From NCBI RefSeq assembly GCF_014836765.1, contig NZ_JACSQG010000001.1, positions 860,929-924,928 on the forward strand: 64,000 nucleotides of DNA. Direction: 5' to 3'. The translations under genes and the position numbers were made by a program. The DNA comes from Serpens gallinarum (GTDB taxonomy: Bacteria > Pseudomonadota > Gammaproteobacteria > Pseudomonadales > Pseudomonadaceae). Below the pieces are notes generated by a model that did no database searches, was not told the DNA's origin, and worked only from the letters and a program-made list of their open reading frames with translations. Shown here piece after piece: positions 53,320 through 61,420 of the stretch (the stretch's first letter is position 1; the number at the start of each line of letters is the position of its first letter).

Positions 53320-53466
53320 GCGATATCGTTCCTGATGTCTGTTTACGCCGCGCAAGGCACGCTCAGAGGAACGTGGGTTAATTCCCCTGAGCGAGGGCCG
53401 CGCCAAGCGGGCTTTTAGACGTGCATCGGTAGCGTCCGGTGATGCATAGCGAAACGACAACGCAGC

Positions 53467-54882
53467 CTAGCGATGCATGGGTGCGACAAACGTGCTTTTA
53501 GCGCTGACCTTATGTTCCGGCTGATCCACCTCCATTACCTGGAAATACACAGGCTGGGTAGGGCTGGCGGCCCGTTCGGTGGTCAGCGCCACACTCACCG
53601 GCAGGTCGAGGATTTCTCCCGCGTTCAATTGCACTTCACGGGTGCCCTGCAGGACAAAAGGTCCAGGCTCGAGCAGTGACACGGCGTAGCGGTGCGGCTG
53701 CTGGGTCTTGTTGATGATCTTCAGACGATAAATGTTCTCGATCTGTCCGGCGGTGTTTTCCCGATACAGGCCGCGATCCTTGGTGATGTCCAGGGACAGC
53801 AGCGGGCGGGCTTGCCAGGCCCAGACGAAGGCCGCACACATCACCAGCAGCATGGCGGCGTAACCGACCAGCCGTGGACGCAGCAGGCGGGTCTTGCCGC
53901 CAGCCAGCGCATGTTCGGAGCTGTAGCGCACCAGGCCGCGTGGATACCCCATCTTGTCCATCACCTCGTCGCATGCGTCGATGCACGCCCCGCAGCTCAG
54001 GCAGTCCAGTTGCAGGCCGTCGCGGATATCGATCCCGGTAGGGCAGACCTGTACGCAGATCGTGCAGTCAATACAGTCGCCCAGGCCGCTTGCGCGATGA
54101 TCGATATCCTTGCGTCGCGGGCCACGCGCCTCGCCTCGGGCGGCATCGTAGGAGACGACCAGTGTGTCGGCATCGAACATCACACTCTGAAAGCGCGAAT
54201 AGGGGCACATGTCGCGACACACTTTTTCACGCAGCCAGCCGGCATTCAGGTAGGTGGCAGTGGTGAAAAAAGCCACCCAGAAGGCTGTGGTCAGACCCAG
54301 TTGCAGCGTGACCAGCTCGCTTACCAGTTCACGAATCGGCGTGAAGTAGCCAACAAAGGTGATGCCCGTCGACAGGCCGATGGCCAACCAAAGGCCGTGC
54401 TTGGCCGAGCGACGCAGCAGCTTGTTGATTGACCAGGGGGCAGCGTCGAGTTTGATGCGCTGGTTGCGGTCGCCTTCGGTGACTTTTTCTGCCCACATGA
54501 ACACCCAGGTGAACACGCTTTGCGGGCAGGTGTAGCCACACCAGACGCGTCCGGCGAACACGGTAATGAAGAACAGGCCGAAGGCGCAGATGATCAACAG
54601 CGCCGACAGCAGGATCAGGTCCTGCGGCCAGACGGTAGCGCCGAAAATATAAAACTTGCGCTCAGCCAGGTCCCAGAGCACGGCCTGGCGATCACCCCAA
54701 TTCAGCCAGGCGGTACCGAAGAACAACAGAAACAGGAAACCTGAACCGAACAGGCGCAGATTGCGAAACAGGCCCGTAAAGCTGCGGGTGTGAATGGGAC
54801 CTCCCAACTGGGCGGGGGGCAGGCGCAGGGGCTGGCTTGGGTCGAGAGTCTCGACGATCTTGGCGGGGATGCGCTCGGTCAT
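53467..54882 (-). CDS. ccoG: cytochrome c oxidase accessory protein CcoG (RdxA-like)
   Basis: This 471-residue membrane iron-sulfur protein has about five helices. It carries CxxC-type clusters in VWCGYTCPQSVFTWVFM, VCRDMCPYSRFQSVMF, the ferredoxin-like CIDCTICVQVCPTGIDI and CLSCGACIDACDEVMDK. CcoG/RdxA acts in maturation of the cbb3 oxidase, with copper reduction proposed. The C-terminal Ig-like beta domain (VYFQVMEVDQPEHKV) is normal for the family. The start at 54882 has GGAAG 6 bases upstream. Here it stands next to a bd oxidase, not a cco operon. Confidence 0.94.
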   Translation of the reverse strand: MTERIPAKIVETLDPSQPLRLPPAQLGGPIHTRSFTGLFRNLRLFGSGFLFLLFFGTAWLNWGDRQAVLWDLAERKFYIFGATVWPQDLILLSALLIICAFGLFFITVFAGRVWCGYTCPQSVFTWVFMWAEKVTEGDRNQRIKLDAAPWSINKLLRRSAKHGLWLAIGLSTGITFVGYFTPIRELVSELVTLQLGLTTAFWVAFFTTATYLNAGWLREKVCRDMCPYSRFQSVMFDADTLVVSYDAARGEARGPRRKDIDHRASGLGDCIDCTICVQVCPTGIDIRDGLQLDCLSCGACIDACDEVMDKMGYPRGLVRYSSEHALAGGKTRLLRPRLVGYAAMLLVMCAAFVWAWQARPLLSLDITKDRGLYRENTAGQIENIYRLKIINKTQQPHRYAVSLLEPGPFVLQGTREVQLNAGEILDLPVSVALTTERAASPTQPVYFQVMEVDQPEHKVSAKSTFVAPMHR

Positions 54883-55029
54883 GGCGACTTCCATCAGGTA
54901 AATGATGGGCGGTAATAGTGGAGGCCACGTTGATTGGATAACAGACCCAGATTTGTCATTTAAAACCGGATCAGATTGACGCCCCAAGCCCGTCAGGATG
55001 GTGAGCTCAGCAGGCACGACACCATTGCC

Positions 55030-55045
55030 TGTACAAAAAAGTACA
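55030..55045. promoter_or_regulatory. TGTAC-N6-GTACA palindrome between ccoG and cydA
   Basis: TGTAC (55030-55034), six A and GTACA (55041-55045) form a perfect inverted repeat in the divergent gap (54883-55174), 130 bp before the cydA ATG and 148 bp before the ccoG ATG. It is a candidate operator. The nearby MocR-type regulator is one possible ligand, but I know of no matching consensus. Confidence 0.4.
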
Positions 55046-55174
55046 CCGGCGGACCTTGCTGCCGACGCGCTCCAGGGCTGCTCTCGACGGGCGATGCCGG
55101 GAAAACACTGCACTGATTGAAAAAACGGCGGTCTGTTGCTGTATGCCGGTTCCCGGACACACGAGGATGAGTCC

Positions 55175-56614
55175 ATGTTTGGTCTGGAGGCTCTTGAGCT
55201 CGCGCGAATCCAGTTTGCCTTCACGGTTTCATTTCACATTTTGTTCCCTGCCATCACCATCGGCCTGGCCAGTTACCTGGCGGTGCTTGAAGGCCTGTGG
55301 CTGAAAACGCATCAGACCGTCTACCGCGATCTCTACCATTTCTGGTCGAAGATCTTTGCCGTCAACTTCGGCATGGGCGTGGTCTCGGGGCTGGTCATGG
55401 CCTACCAGTTCGGCACCAACTGGAGCGTATTTTCCGATTTCGCGGGCAATATCACCGGCCCCTTGCTGACCTATGAAGTGCTCACCGCGTTCTTTCTGGA
55501 GGCGGGCTTTCTGGGAGTCATGCTATTCGGTTGGAATCGCGTAGGGCCGGGCCTGCACTTTTTTTCCACGCTGATGGTGGCCCTCGGTACGCTGATTTCC
55601 ACCTTCTGGATTCTCGCGTCGAACAGCTGGATGCATACCCCCCAGGGTCATGAAATCATCGATGGCCGGGCGGTACCGGTGGACTGGCTGCTGGTGATCT
55701 TTAACCCGTCCTTTCCCTACCGACTGACGCATATGGCGATCGCGGCATTTCTGGCCACGGCGTTCTTCGTCGGCGCCTCGGCAGCTTGGCACCTGTTGCG
55801 TGAGCGCGACAATCCGGCGGTGCGCAAGATGCTGTCGATGGCCATGTGGATGGCGCTGATCGTCACGCCGATCCAGGCGGTGGTGGGTGATTATCACGGC
55901 CTCAACACCCTTGAATACCAGCCTGCAAAGATTGCCGCCATCGAGGGCCATTGGGAAAACGTGCCGGGCGAAGCAACGCCGTTGATCCTGTTTGGTTGGC
56001 CGGACATGCAGCGCGAGGAAACCCGCTTCAAGGTGGAAATCCCTTACCTGGGCAGTCTGATCCTGCGTCATAGCCTGACTGAACAGGTGCCTGCCCTGAA
56101 GGACTTTCCCCCCGAGGATCGCGCCAATTCGACCATCGTGTTCTGGACCTTCCGGGTGATGGTCGGGCTTGGCCTGCTGATGATTGTCACGGGCGTATGG
56201 AGCCTGTGGCTACGCCGTAAGGAACGCTTGTACACGTCTCGCCCCTTCCTGCGCCTGGTGCTGTGGATGGGACCGTCCGGGTTGATCGCGCTGCTGGCCG
56301 GCTGGTTCACCACCGAGATTGGCCGTCAGCCCTGGGTGGTGCATGGACTGTTGCGCACCGCCGACGCCGTATCCGCCCATGGTGTGGCGCAAATGAGCCT
56401 GACCCTGGTGATGTTCGTGGTGGTCTACTTCGCGGTATTTGGCGTCGGCTTCTATTACGTGCTGCGTTTGGTGGGCAAAGGACCGGTACCCGATGAAGGC
56501 CGTGAAACCGGCAGCGGCGGCCCAGGTCGTCCGCGCACGCCGGCCCGGCCGATTTCGGCGGCCGATGAAGGTTTTCCGGAAGGACGCAGCGACCAACTCG
56601 GCGCGAGGAACTGA
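55175..56614 (+). CDS. cydA: cytochrome bd-type ubiquinol oxidase subunit I (CydA/CioA, cyanide-insensitive type)
   Basis: This 479-residue subunit holds hemes and the quinol site. It begins FGLEALELARIQFAFTVSFHI with a conserved His. The GRQPW motif GWFTTEIGRQPWVVHGLLRT and the short Q-loop (there is no large insertion between helices 6 and 7, around PDMQREETRFKVEIPYL) are those of the CioA type. The C-terminal tail is Pro/Arg/Gly rich and soluble (GPGRPRTPARPISAADEGF). GAGGATGA precedes the ATG. It is followed by cydB after 3 bp. The CIO oxidases resist cyanide and often lack high-spin heme d. Confidence 0.96.
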   Translation: MFGLEALELARIQFAFTVSFHILFPAITIGLASYLAVLEGLWLKTHQTVYRDLYHFWSKIFAVNFGMGVVSGLVMAYQFGTNWSVFSDFAGNITGPLLTYEVLTAFFLEAGFLGVMLFGWNRVGPGLHFFSTLMVALGTLISTFWILASNSWMHTPQGHEIIDGRAVPVDWLLVIFNPSFPYRLTHMAIAAFLATAFFVGASAAWHLLRERDNPAVRKMLSMAMWMALIVTPIQAVVGDYHGLNTLEYQPAKIAAIEGHWENVPGEATPLILFGWPDMQREETRFKVEIPYLGSLILRHSLTEQVPALKDFPPEDRANSTIVFWTFRVMVGLGLLMIVTGVWSLWLRRKERLYTSRPFLRLVLWMGPSGLIALLAGWFTTEIGRQPWVVHGLLRTADAVSAHGVAQMSLTLVMFVVVYFAVFGVGFYYVLRLVGKGPVPDEGRETGSGGPGRPRTPARPISAADEGFPEGRSDQLGARN

Positions 56615-56617
56615 GCC

Positions 56618-57625
56618 ATGGCCATCGATCTGTCTCTGATCTGGGCGGTGATCATCATCTTTGGGGTGATGATGTATGTGGTGATGGATGGCTTCGATCT
56701 GGGTATCGGGATCATTTTTCCCTTCGTCCCGGATAGCCGTGACCGAGACGTGATGATGAACACTGTGGCGCCGGTCTGGGACGGCAATGAAACCTGGCTG
56801 GTGCTGGGTGGCGCTGGGTTGTTCGCAGCGTTTCCACTGGCGTATTCGGTGGTGCTGTCGGCGCTGTATTTGCCCATTATCTTCATGCTGATCGGCTTGA
56901 TTTTCCGGGGCGTCGCCTTCGAGTTCCGTTTCAAGGCCAGCGAGGAGCAGCAACATTTGTGGGACAAGGCGTTTATTGGCGGCTCATTGCTCGCCACCTT
57001 CTCCCAAGGCGTGGTGCTGGGGGCCTTCATCGATGGTTTGCCAGTAGTCGATCGCACCTACGCCGGTGGCGCGCTGGACTGGCTGACGCCGTTTTCGGTG
57101 TTTTGCGGTTTGGCGTTGATCGTCGCCTATGCATTGCTGGGCTGTACTTGGCTGATGATCAAGACCAGCGGTGCGCTGCTGCAGCGCATGCACGACCTGG
57201 GGACTCCTCTGGTCTGGGCGGTACTGGTGGTGACCGGAATTGTCAGCGTGTGGACCCCGTTGGCCCATGAGGAGATCGCCGCCCGCTGGTTCAGCCTGCC
57301 CAATCTGTTCTGGTTTCTACCTGTGCCGATTCTGGTGCTGCTCTGTACCTACGCCTTGCTGCGGGCTATTCGCAGAAATGCCCATTACACGCCTTTTTTG
57401 CTGACCTTGGCGCTGATCTTCCTCGGCTACAGTGGCTTGGGTATCAGTCTGTGGCCAAATATCATTCCGCCGTCGGTGAGTATCTGGGACGCCGCCGCCT
57501 CGCCGAAAAGCCAGGCCTTTACGCTGGTTGGCGCGCTGTTCATCATTCCGCTGATTCTGGTCTACACCGCGTGGAGCTATTACGTGTTCCGCGGCAAAGT
57601 CACCCCGGAGAGCGGCTATCACTGA
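56618..57625 (+). CDS. cydB: cytochrome bd-type ubiquinol oxidase subunit II (CydB/CioB)
   Basis: This 335-residue integral membrane partner of CydA has about eight helices. It starts AIDLSLIWAVIIIFGVMMYV and contains APVWDGNETWLVLGGAGLFAAF, a family motif, and the VVLGAFIDGLPVVDRTYAGG segment. Size and motif order match the CioB branch (short, about 335 residues) and not the longer E. coli CydB (379). The gap to the DUF2474 gene is 19 bp, so it is in the same operon. Confidence 0.96.
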   Translation: MAIDLSLIWAVIIIFGVMMYVVMDGFDLGIGIIFPFVPDSRDRDVMMNTVAPVWDGNETWLVLGGAGLFAAFPLAYSVVLSALYLPIIFMLIGLIFRGVAFEFRFKASEEQQHLWDKAFIGGSLLATFSQGVVLGAFIDGLPVVDRTYAGGALDWLTPFSVFCGLALIVAYALLGCTWLMIKTSGALLQRMHDLGTPLVWAVLVVTGIVSVWTPLAHEEIAARWFSLPNLFWFLPVPILVLLCTYALLRAIRRNAHYTPFLLTLALIFLGYSGLGISLWPNIIPPSVSIWDAAASPKSQAFTLVGALFIIPLILVYTAWSYYVFRGKVTPESGYH

Positions 57626-57644
57626 GCATCAGAGACCAGGGCGT

Positions 57645-57791
57645 ATGAAGCACGAGCACAGCCATGAGGCCAGGCCACTGTGGCAGCGGCTGGCCTGGTT
57701 ATTGGGACTTTGGTGTGCCAGTGTGCTGGCACTGGGCGGGCTGGCTTATCTGCTTCGCCTATTCATGCGCGCCGCTGGGTTTGGCACTTGA
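57645..57791 (+). CDS. DUF2474 small membrane protein of the bd oxidase operon (48 aa)
   Basis: This 48-residue peptide begins MKHEHSHEARPLWQRLAWLL and has one transmembrane helix (about residues 16-38: LAWLLGLWCASVLALGGLAYLL). DUF2474 genes follow cydAB in Pseudomonas-type operons. The position, helix and length fit. It probably stabilises the oxidase as CydX does in E. coli, though the sequences are not related. The SD is weak (CCAGGGCG). The stop is the TGA at 57789-57791. Confidence 0.8.
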   Translation: MKHEHSHEARPLWQRLAWLLGLWCASVLALGGLAYLLRLFMRAAGFGT

Positions 57792-57847
57792 GGCTGGTGG
57801 TCTGTCTGGTCAATTACGGCACCGGGCTCAACCAACCGCATACGCTG

Positions 57848-58216
57848 TTAATGACAATCGTCTGGGGTCGCCTTGCGGTATTCGAGCACTTTTTGGACCT
57901 GGAAACTGCCCGGGAAATCGCGGCACAGCGGGCAATCCAAGGTAGGCCCAGGCTTCCCCTGTAGGACGGCGAAGGCTTCTTCATCGGCTTCGTTGACCAG
58001 ACTGGGGTAACGACTCAGCAGATACGCTTGAGTCTTCTCGTCGGCCACCACCCAAAGCGGCTCCTCGGTATTGCAGGGCACGATGACCTGCATTTCCGGT
58101 GTCATGACCAAGTGGCCGCGATAGATCACGGGCTCACCCGGGACCGGAGCGGGAACGGGCACGGTGGCGCAACCGGCCAGGATAAAGGCAATCAGGCATA
58201 AGCCAGCAAAGCGCAT
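57848..58216 (-). CDS. small lipoprotein of unknown function
   Basis: This 122-residue precursor has a lipobox ILAGC in RFAGLCLIAFILAGCATVP; the Cys is at about position 17. The mature part contains PVIYRGHLVMTPEMQVIVPC and ends near TPDDCH with several Cys (PCNTEEP, DCPLCRDF) that could form disulfides. I chose the ATG at 58216, since GGTGA precedes it and the lipobox then lies at the usual distance. An in-frame ATG 6 codons upstream also exists. It resembles copper-resistance NlpE N-terminal-like lipoproteins only loosely. Confidence 0.7.
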   Translation of the reverse strand: MRFAGLCLIAFILAGCATVPVPAPVPGEPVIYRGHLVMTPEMQVIVPCNTEEPLWVVADEKTQAYLLSRYPSLVNEADEEAFAVLQGKPGPTLDCPLCRDFPGSFQVQKVLEYRKATPDDCH

Positions 58217-58330
58217 GGTAGTCACCGTGGTCATTTAATCGACGTGTCTGCGGTGGGGTACCGGCTCATGGCCTGGTCCTATCAAAGGGAGGCGGCATGA
58301 GCCGGAGCTCGCCGGAAAACCGGCGCAACG

Positions 58331-58828
58331 TCAGAATCCGTAATTGATACCAAACGACAGCAGGTCGACATCCTCAACCAGATTGATCCATTCCAGGTTG
58401 ATGGACAGGTTGCGCTCAATGCCAATATCCAGTCCGAGGCCGCTGCTGACGTCCCGATCGGACCAGTCATTCACCATGCCGTAACGGGTATAGGTTTTCA
58501 GTTCGGCACGGCTGTAGCCGACCAGACCATATACGGAAAAATTGTGGTTCAGCGGCAGAATGGCTTTGGCATAGAGGCCGGCATAATTGTCGATCTCATA
58601 GGTGCGATGATCTACCGAGTCATCAAACAGGCCAGTGCCCAGGCGCGCTTCGACAGCAAAGTTCTGATTGGCTTGATAGCCCAGCTTGTAACCGAGGGAA
58701 GTGAGATCGGCGTGATCGATTTCTACTCTCGAAATGTTGGCGCCAACATAGGGCCCCATCTGAGCCTGTGCGCTGGCAAGTGTCGCAAGCCCGACTGCAA
58801 AAACGGCGGCTTTAAGAACGGTTTTCAT
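58331..58828 (-). CDS. small outer-membrane beta-barrel protein
   Basis: This 165-residue precursor has a signal peptide (KTVLKAAVFAVGLATLASAQA-QM) and then an eight-strand-like alternating pattern (GYKLGYQANQNFAVEARLGT, NYAGLYAKAILPLNHNFSVYG, LGLDIGIERNLSINLEWINL). It ends in a C-terminal Phe (LLSFGINYGF), the outer-membrane insertion signal. It resembles OmpX/OmpA-like barrels. I chose the start at 58828, with GAGGT upstream. It probably has a structural or adhesion role. The binding specificity is unknown. Confidence 0.82.
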   Translation of the reverse strand: MKTVLKAAVFAVGLATLASAQAQMGPYVGANISRVEIDHADLTSLGYKLGYQANQNFAVEARLGTGLFDDSVDHRTYEIDNYAGLYAKAILPLNHNFSVYGLVGYSRAELKTYTRYGMVNDWSDRDVSSGLGLDIGIERNLSINLEWINLVEDVDLLSFGINYGF

Positions 58829-58985
58829 ACTGACCTCATGTTGAAAAATGCACCGAAGGGTAGCGTATCGATGCATTCAGGTTCAATCAGTTATCTGGCT
58901 TCTATGGGATTACTTCACGACTGCCTATGTTTTCCAAGCGGCGCTTTTGTGCGTAACCCAATTGATAAGCCGATTTAAAGGCCAA

Positions 58986-59414
58986 TCACGTTGAAATCAG
59001 AGAGGCCAGTTGCCAGGCTGCCAGAGCCGTCATCGCCATAAGAACACCGCAACTCATCACAAATACGCGCATGCGTTTAGGTACATGGTTGGTGCCTATG
59101 TGTATGCGAGCATGCATATATCGCAAGGCAATGAATATCCAGGCCAGGGCAATGCTGAGAAGGGTAACGCCATTGATGGTAAAAAGAATCAGGCACAAGG
59201 CATAGAAGAGCACCGGAGTTTCAAACTGGTTAGCGATATTGTTTGACACCTTGACCACGGCATCCGGCCAGGCCTTATTGTCTAGAGCCGCTTCCTTGAT
59301 TTTCAACGTTTTAGCCCTGAGTGCCTGGGCCTTACGCAAGGCCAATAGGACGTACATTCCCAGCGTAAGCGCTATTTGCGCCAGCATGGGGAAGAAAATG
59401 TAATGCGAATCCAT
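58986..59414 (-). CDS. MAPEG family membrane protein (copy 2)
   Basis: This 142-residue membrane protein has about four helices: HYIFFPMLAQIALTLGMYVL, the cytosolic turn with KEAALDNKAWPDAVVKVSNN, QFETPVLFYALCLILF and the C-terminal RMRVFVMSCGVLMAMTAL. The MAPEG signature NNIANQFETPVLFYALC matches the family pattern NxxExxP. Members include glutathione-dependent enzymes but many bacterial ones have no assigned activity. It follows the other MAPEG gene by 47 bp. Confidence 0.88.
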   Translation of the reverse strand: MDSHYIFFPMLAQIALTLGMYVLLALRKAQALRAKTLKIKEAALDNKAWPDAVVKVSNNIANQFETPVLFYALCLILFTINGVTLLSIALAWIFIALRYMHARIHIGTNHVPKRMRVFVMSCGVLMAMTALAAWQLASLIST

Positions 59415-59461
59415 CAATGAACTCCAGATTAAGGTTGGTGGCCCAAAAACGTCGCAGCGGA

Positions 59462-59884
59462 TTAAAGCACAGAGACTGCAAGGCGGACGGTGATGAACCA
59501 AAGCACCAGGCTGGACAGAAAATAGGCGGCAAAGCGGAGATTTACCACATTGGTTGTGCAGTGAATCAGACTGTGAATCGCCCGTAGTCCTACATAAGCC
59601 CAGGCTGAGTAAAGAAAGATCATGTCTACATGTTGCGTTGCAAAAAGTATCAGGCAAAGGATGTAAAAGAGGGTCGGCAGTTCGAACAGATTTTTCAGGT
59701 TATTGGATGAATTGTTGATTTCAGCAGGCAGGACGGAATTTAGTTGCTCGGGGGTCGCAATACGTTGTGGATCTATGCGGTTATTCAGTATGAAGGCGAG
59801 GCGGCGTACATACATAAATATCCAGACAATGGCGGTCAGCATGATCAAAGCGAACAGCGGTTGGAGGATCAGGTTGTGTTCCAT
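59462..59884 (-). CDS. MAPEG family membrane protein (copy 1)
   Basis: This 140-residue four-helix protein begins MEHNLILQPLFALIMLTAIV, with NNLKNLFELPTLFYILCLIL as the signature (N-x2-E-x2-P, as in copy 2) and a C-terminal helix (FAAYFLSSLVLWFITVRLAVSV). The two copies share topology and motif but have diverged in sequence, so they are an old tandem duplication. It is the upstream member of the pair. It probably sits in the inner membrane. No enzymatic function is demonstrated. Confidence 0.88.
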   Translation of the reverse strand: MEHNLILQPLFALIMLTAIVWIFMYVRRLAFILNNRIDPQRIATPEQLNSVLPAEINNSSNNLKNLFELPTLFYILCLILFATQHVDMIFLYSAWAYVGLRAIHSLIHCTTNVVNLRFAAYFLSSLVLWFITVRLAVSVL

Positions 59885-60238
59885 GGAGCGTCCTTGTTAA
59901 TCACGTGCCGGTCAGCACAGGGCCTGCAGTCTGGAGTTTCTTCACCGATTGGTGCCGTGAACGGGTTCCCTTTTATGCCCAGGAGTAGAACGAGGCGACG
60001 TGGCAACGCGTGAGAGTGAAAGGGTATCGCTTTTTTTGCCCAACTGGCTGTGCTGCGAAAGTTCTGTGTCGGCTTCGCTCTATCCAGCAGCCCAAGACCG
60101 TCGGTCCGTAATGGCTGTTTTAGGTGCTCTTCTGTCGGGCTGACTGAATTCAGCGTGGGAGCTTCCAGTCCCCTTAAGACGTCGTCCGTTACGGGCGGCA
60201 ACCCTGATGCTGAGATCCACGCATGATATGGAGGCTCC
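59885..60238. other. intergenic region upstream of the ferritin-like operon
   Basis: This 354-bp stretch separates two divergent transcription units. I see no ORF with a good start, no tRNA and no classic promoter. A small palindrome GACCG-T-CGGTC is at 60096-60106. The region is large enough for a regulated promoter of the ferritin-like genes. The SD GGAGG lies four bases before the ATG at 60239. Confidence 0.6.
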
Positions 60239-61408
60239 ATGAATACCATTGCCGGTATCTTCGATAACAAAGGCACGCCCCTGGAAAAACAGAAATTCAC
60301 GTGGAAGGAACTGGCTGGCAAGCCGATCAGCAAGCTTGACGACGATGCGTTTACCCGTGTGCGCATCATCCTCATGAATGGTGTAGAAATCGACGCGTTG
60401 CGCCTCAAGCACGGCATTGCCCGCTTCAATAAGGAGCTGCGCCTGCCGCTGGCCCAGGTGCGCCGCACCGAACAACACCAGGCCACCATGATCAACTGGC
60501 TAATCGGTGCCGACCACTCACCGCTGGAAACAACCGTGGCCTATGAGCAGGTGGCTATCGAAGTCACTGCAGCGGTAGCCCAGGTCGAACCTGACCCCTA
60601 CCAAGCGCAAACCTATCGCTTCGGTCTGCTTGAGGATTTCGATCACCTGTATCGCTACTCGGCGATGCTCGATCGCCTGGAAGGCAAGGATGCCAACAAT
60701 ATCCTGCAGGGCTATACCGACATCGTTCCGGGGCGCAAAACCTCAGAACATCATCGTCATCCCGAGAATGACATTCGCGACAACTACGAAAAGAACACCG
60801 CAGCGCTGATCACCAAGATCCATGCCGCGCTGATCACCGGAGCTGAGTACCAGACCCACGATTACTACATGAACATTGGCCCATTGTTTGCCGATCCCGT
60901 GGCCCGCCAGCTCTACGCTGAAATTGCCTCGGTTGAAGAGCAGCACGTGACTCAATATGGCGCATTGTCCGACCCCACCGAGAGTCATATCGAGAAGTGG
61001 ATCGTGCATGAGGCGATGGAGGTCTACATGTACGCCAGCTGTGCGGAGCAGGAGACCAACCCGCGGATCAAGGCCATCTGGGAGCGTTTCCTCGACTACG
61101 AGTTGGGACACCTGAATGTCGCGTGCGAATGGTTCAAGAAAATTGAAGGTCGCGACCCAGCAGAGATTCTCGCCGGCCCGCTGCCGAAAATGGTGGAGTT
61201 CAAGAGTCAGCGCGACTTCGTGCGCCAGGTTCTGGCTGCCGAGGTGGATCTGCGCACAGCCGGCCCCGTTTACGTCAATAAGGACAAGGAGCCCAAGTCC
61301 TCGCTCGACTATCGCAAGCACCTGGCCTCGGAAGGGCTCGCATCGGACATCGTGTCTGCGGGCTATCAGTGGGCACCGGGTGGCGAACTTTTCCGCAAGA
61401 TTTCTTGA
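60239..61408 (+). CDS. ferritin-like diiron-type protein, long (389 aa), unknown function
   Basis: This 389-residue soluble protein has two helical bundle halves. The C-terminal half has a complete ferritin-like ligand set: E203, E233xxH236 (SVEEQHVTQY), E258 or E261 (IVHEAMEVYMY) and E288xxH291 (DYELGHLNVAC). The N-terminal half shows E103 and D133xxH136 (LEDFDHLYRY) as a weaker version. This suggests a duplicated diiron or dimanganese fold. SD GGAGG is strong. The next gene is 12 bp downstream and also ferritin-like. No signal peptide is visible. Oxygen-dependent metal chemistry, storage or stress protection are possible, but I cannot choose among them. Confidence 0.75.
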   Translation: MNTIAGIFDNKGTPLEKQKFTWKELAGKPISKLDDDAFTRVRIILMNGVEIDALRLKHGIARFNKELRLPLAQVRRTEQHQATMINWLIGADHSPLETTVAYEQVAIEVTAAVAQVEPDPYQAQTYRFGLLEDFDHLYRYSAMLDRLEGKDANNILQGYTDIVPGRKTSEHHRHPENDIRDNYEKNTAALITKIHAALITGAEYQTHDYYMNIGPLFADPVARQLYAEIASVEEQHVTQYGALSDPTESHIEKWIVHEAMEVYMYASCAEQETNPRIKAIWERFLDYELGHLNVACEWFKKIEGRDPAEILAGPLPKMVEFKSQRDFVRQVLAAEVDLRTAGPVYVNKDKEPKSSLDYRKHLASEGLASDIVSAGYQWAPGGELFRKIS

Positions 61409-61420
61409 AGGAGAACGAAC

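Noticed and set aside
54925..54945. TTGATTGGATAACA in the ccoG upstream gap, resembling an Anr box
   Set aside because: The left half matches TTGAT, but the right half does not match ATCAA, so it is not a credible site.
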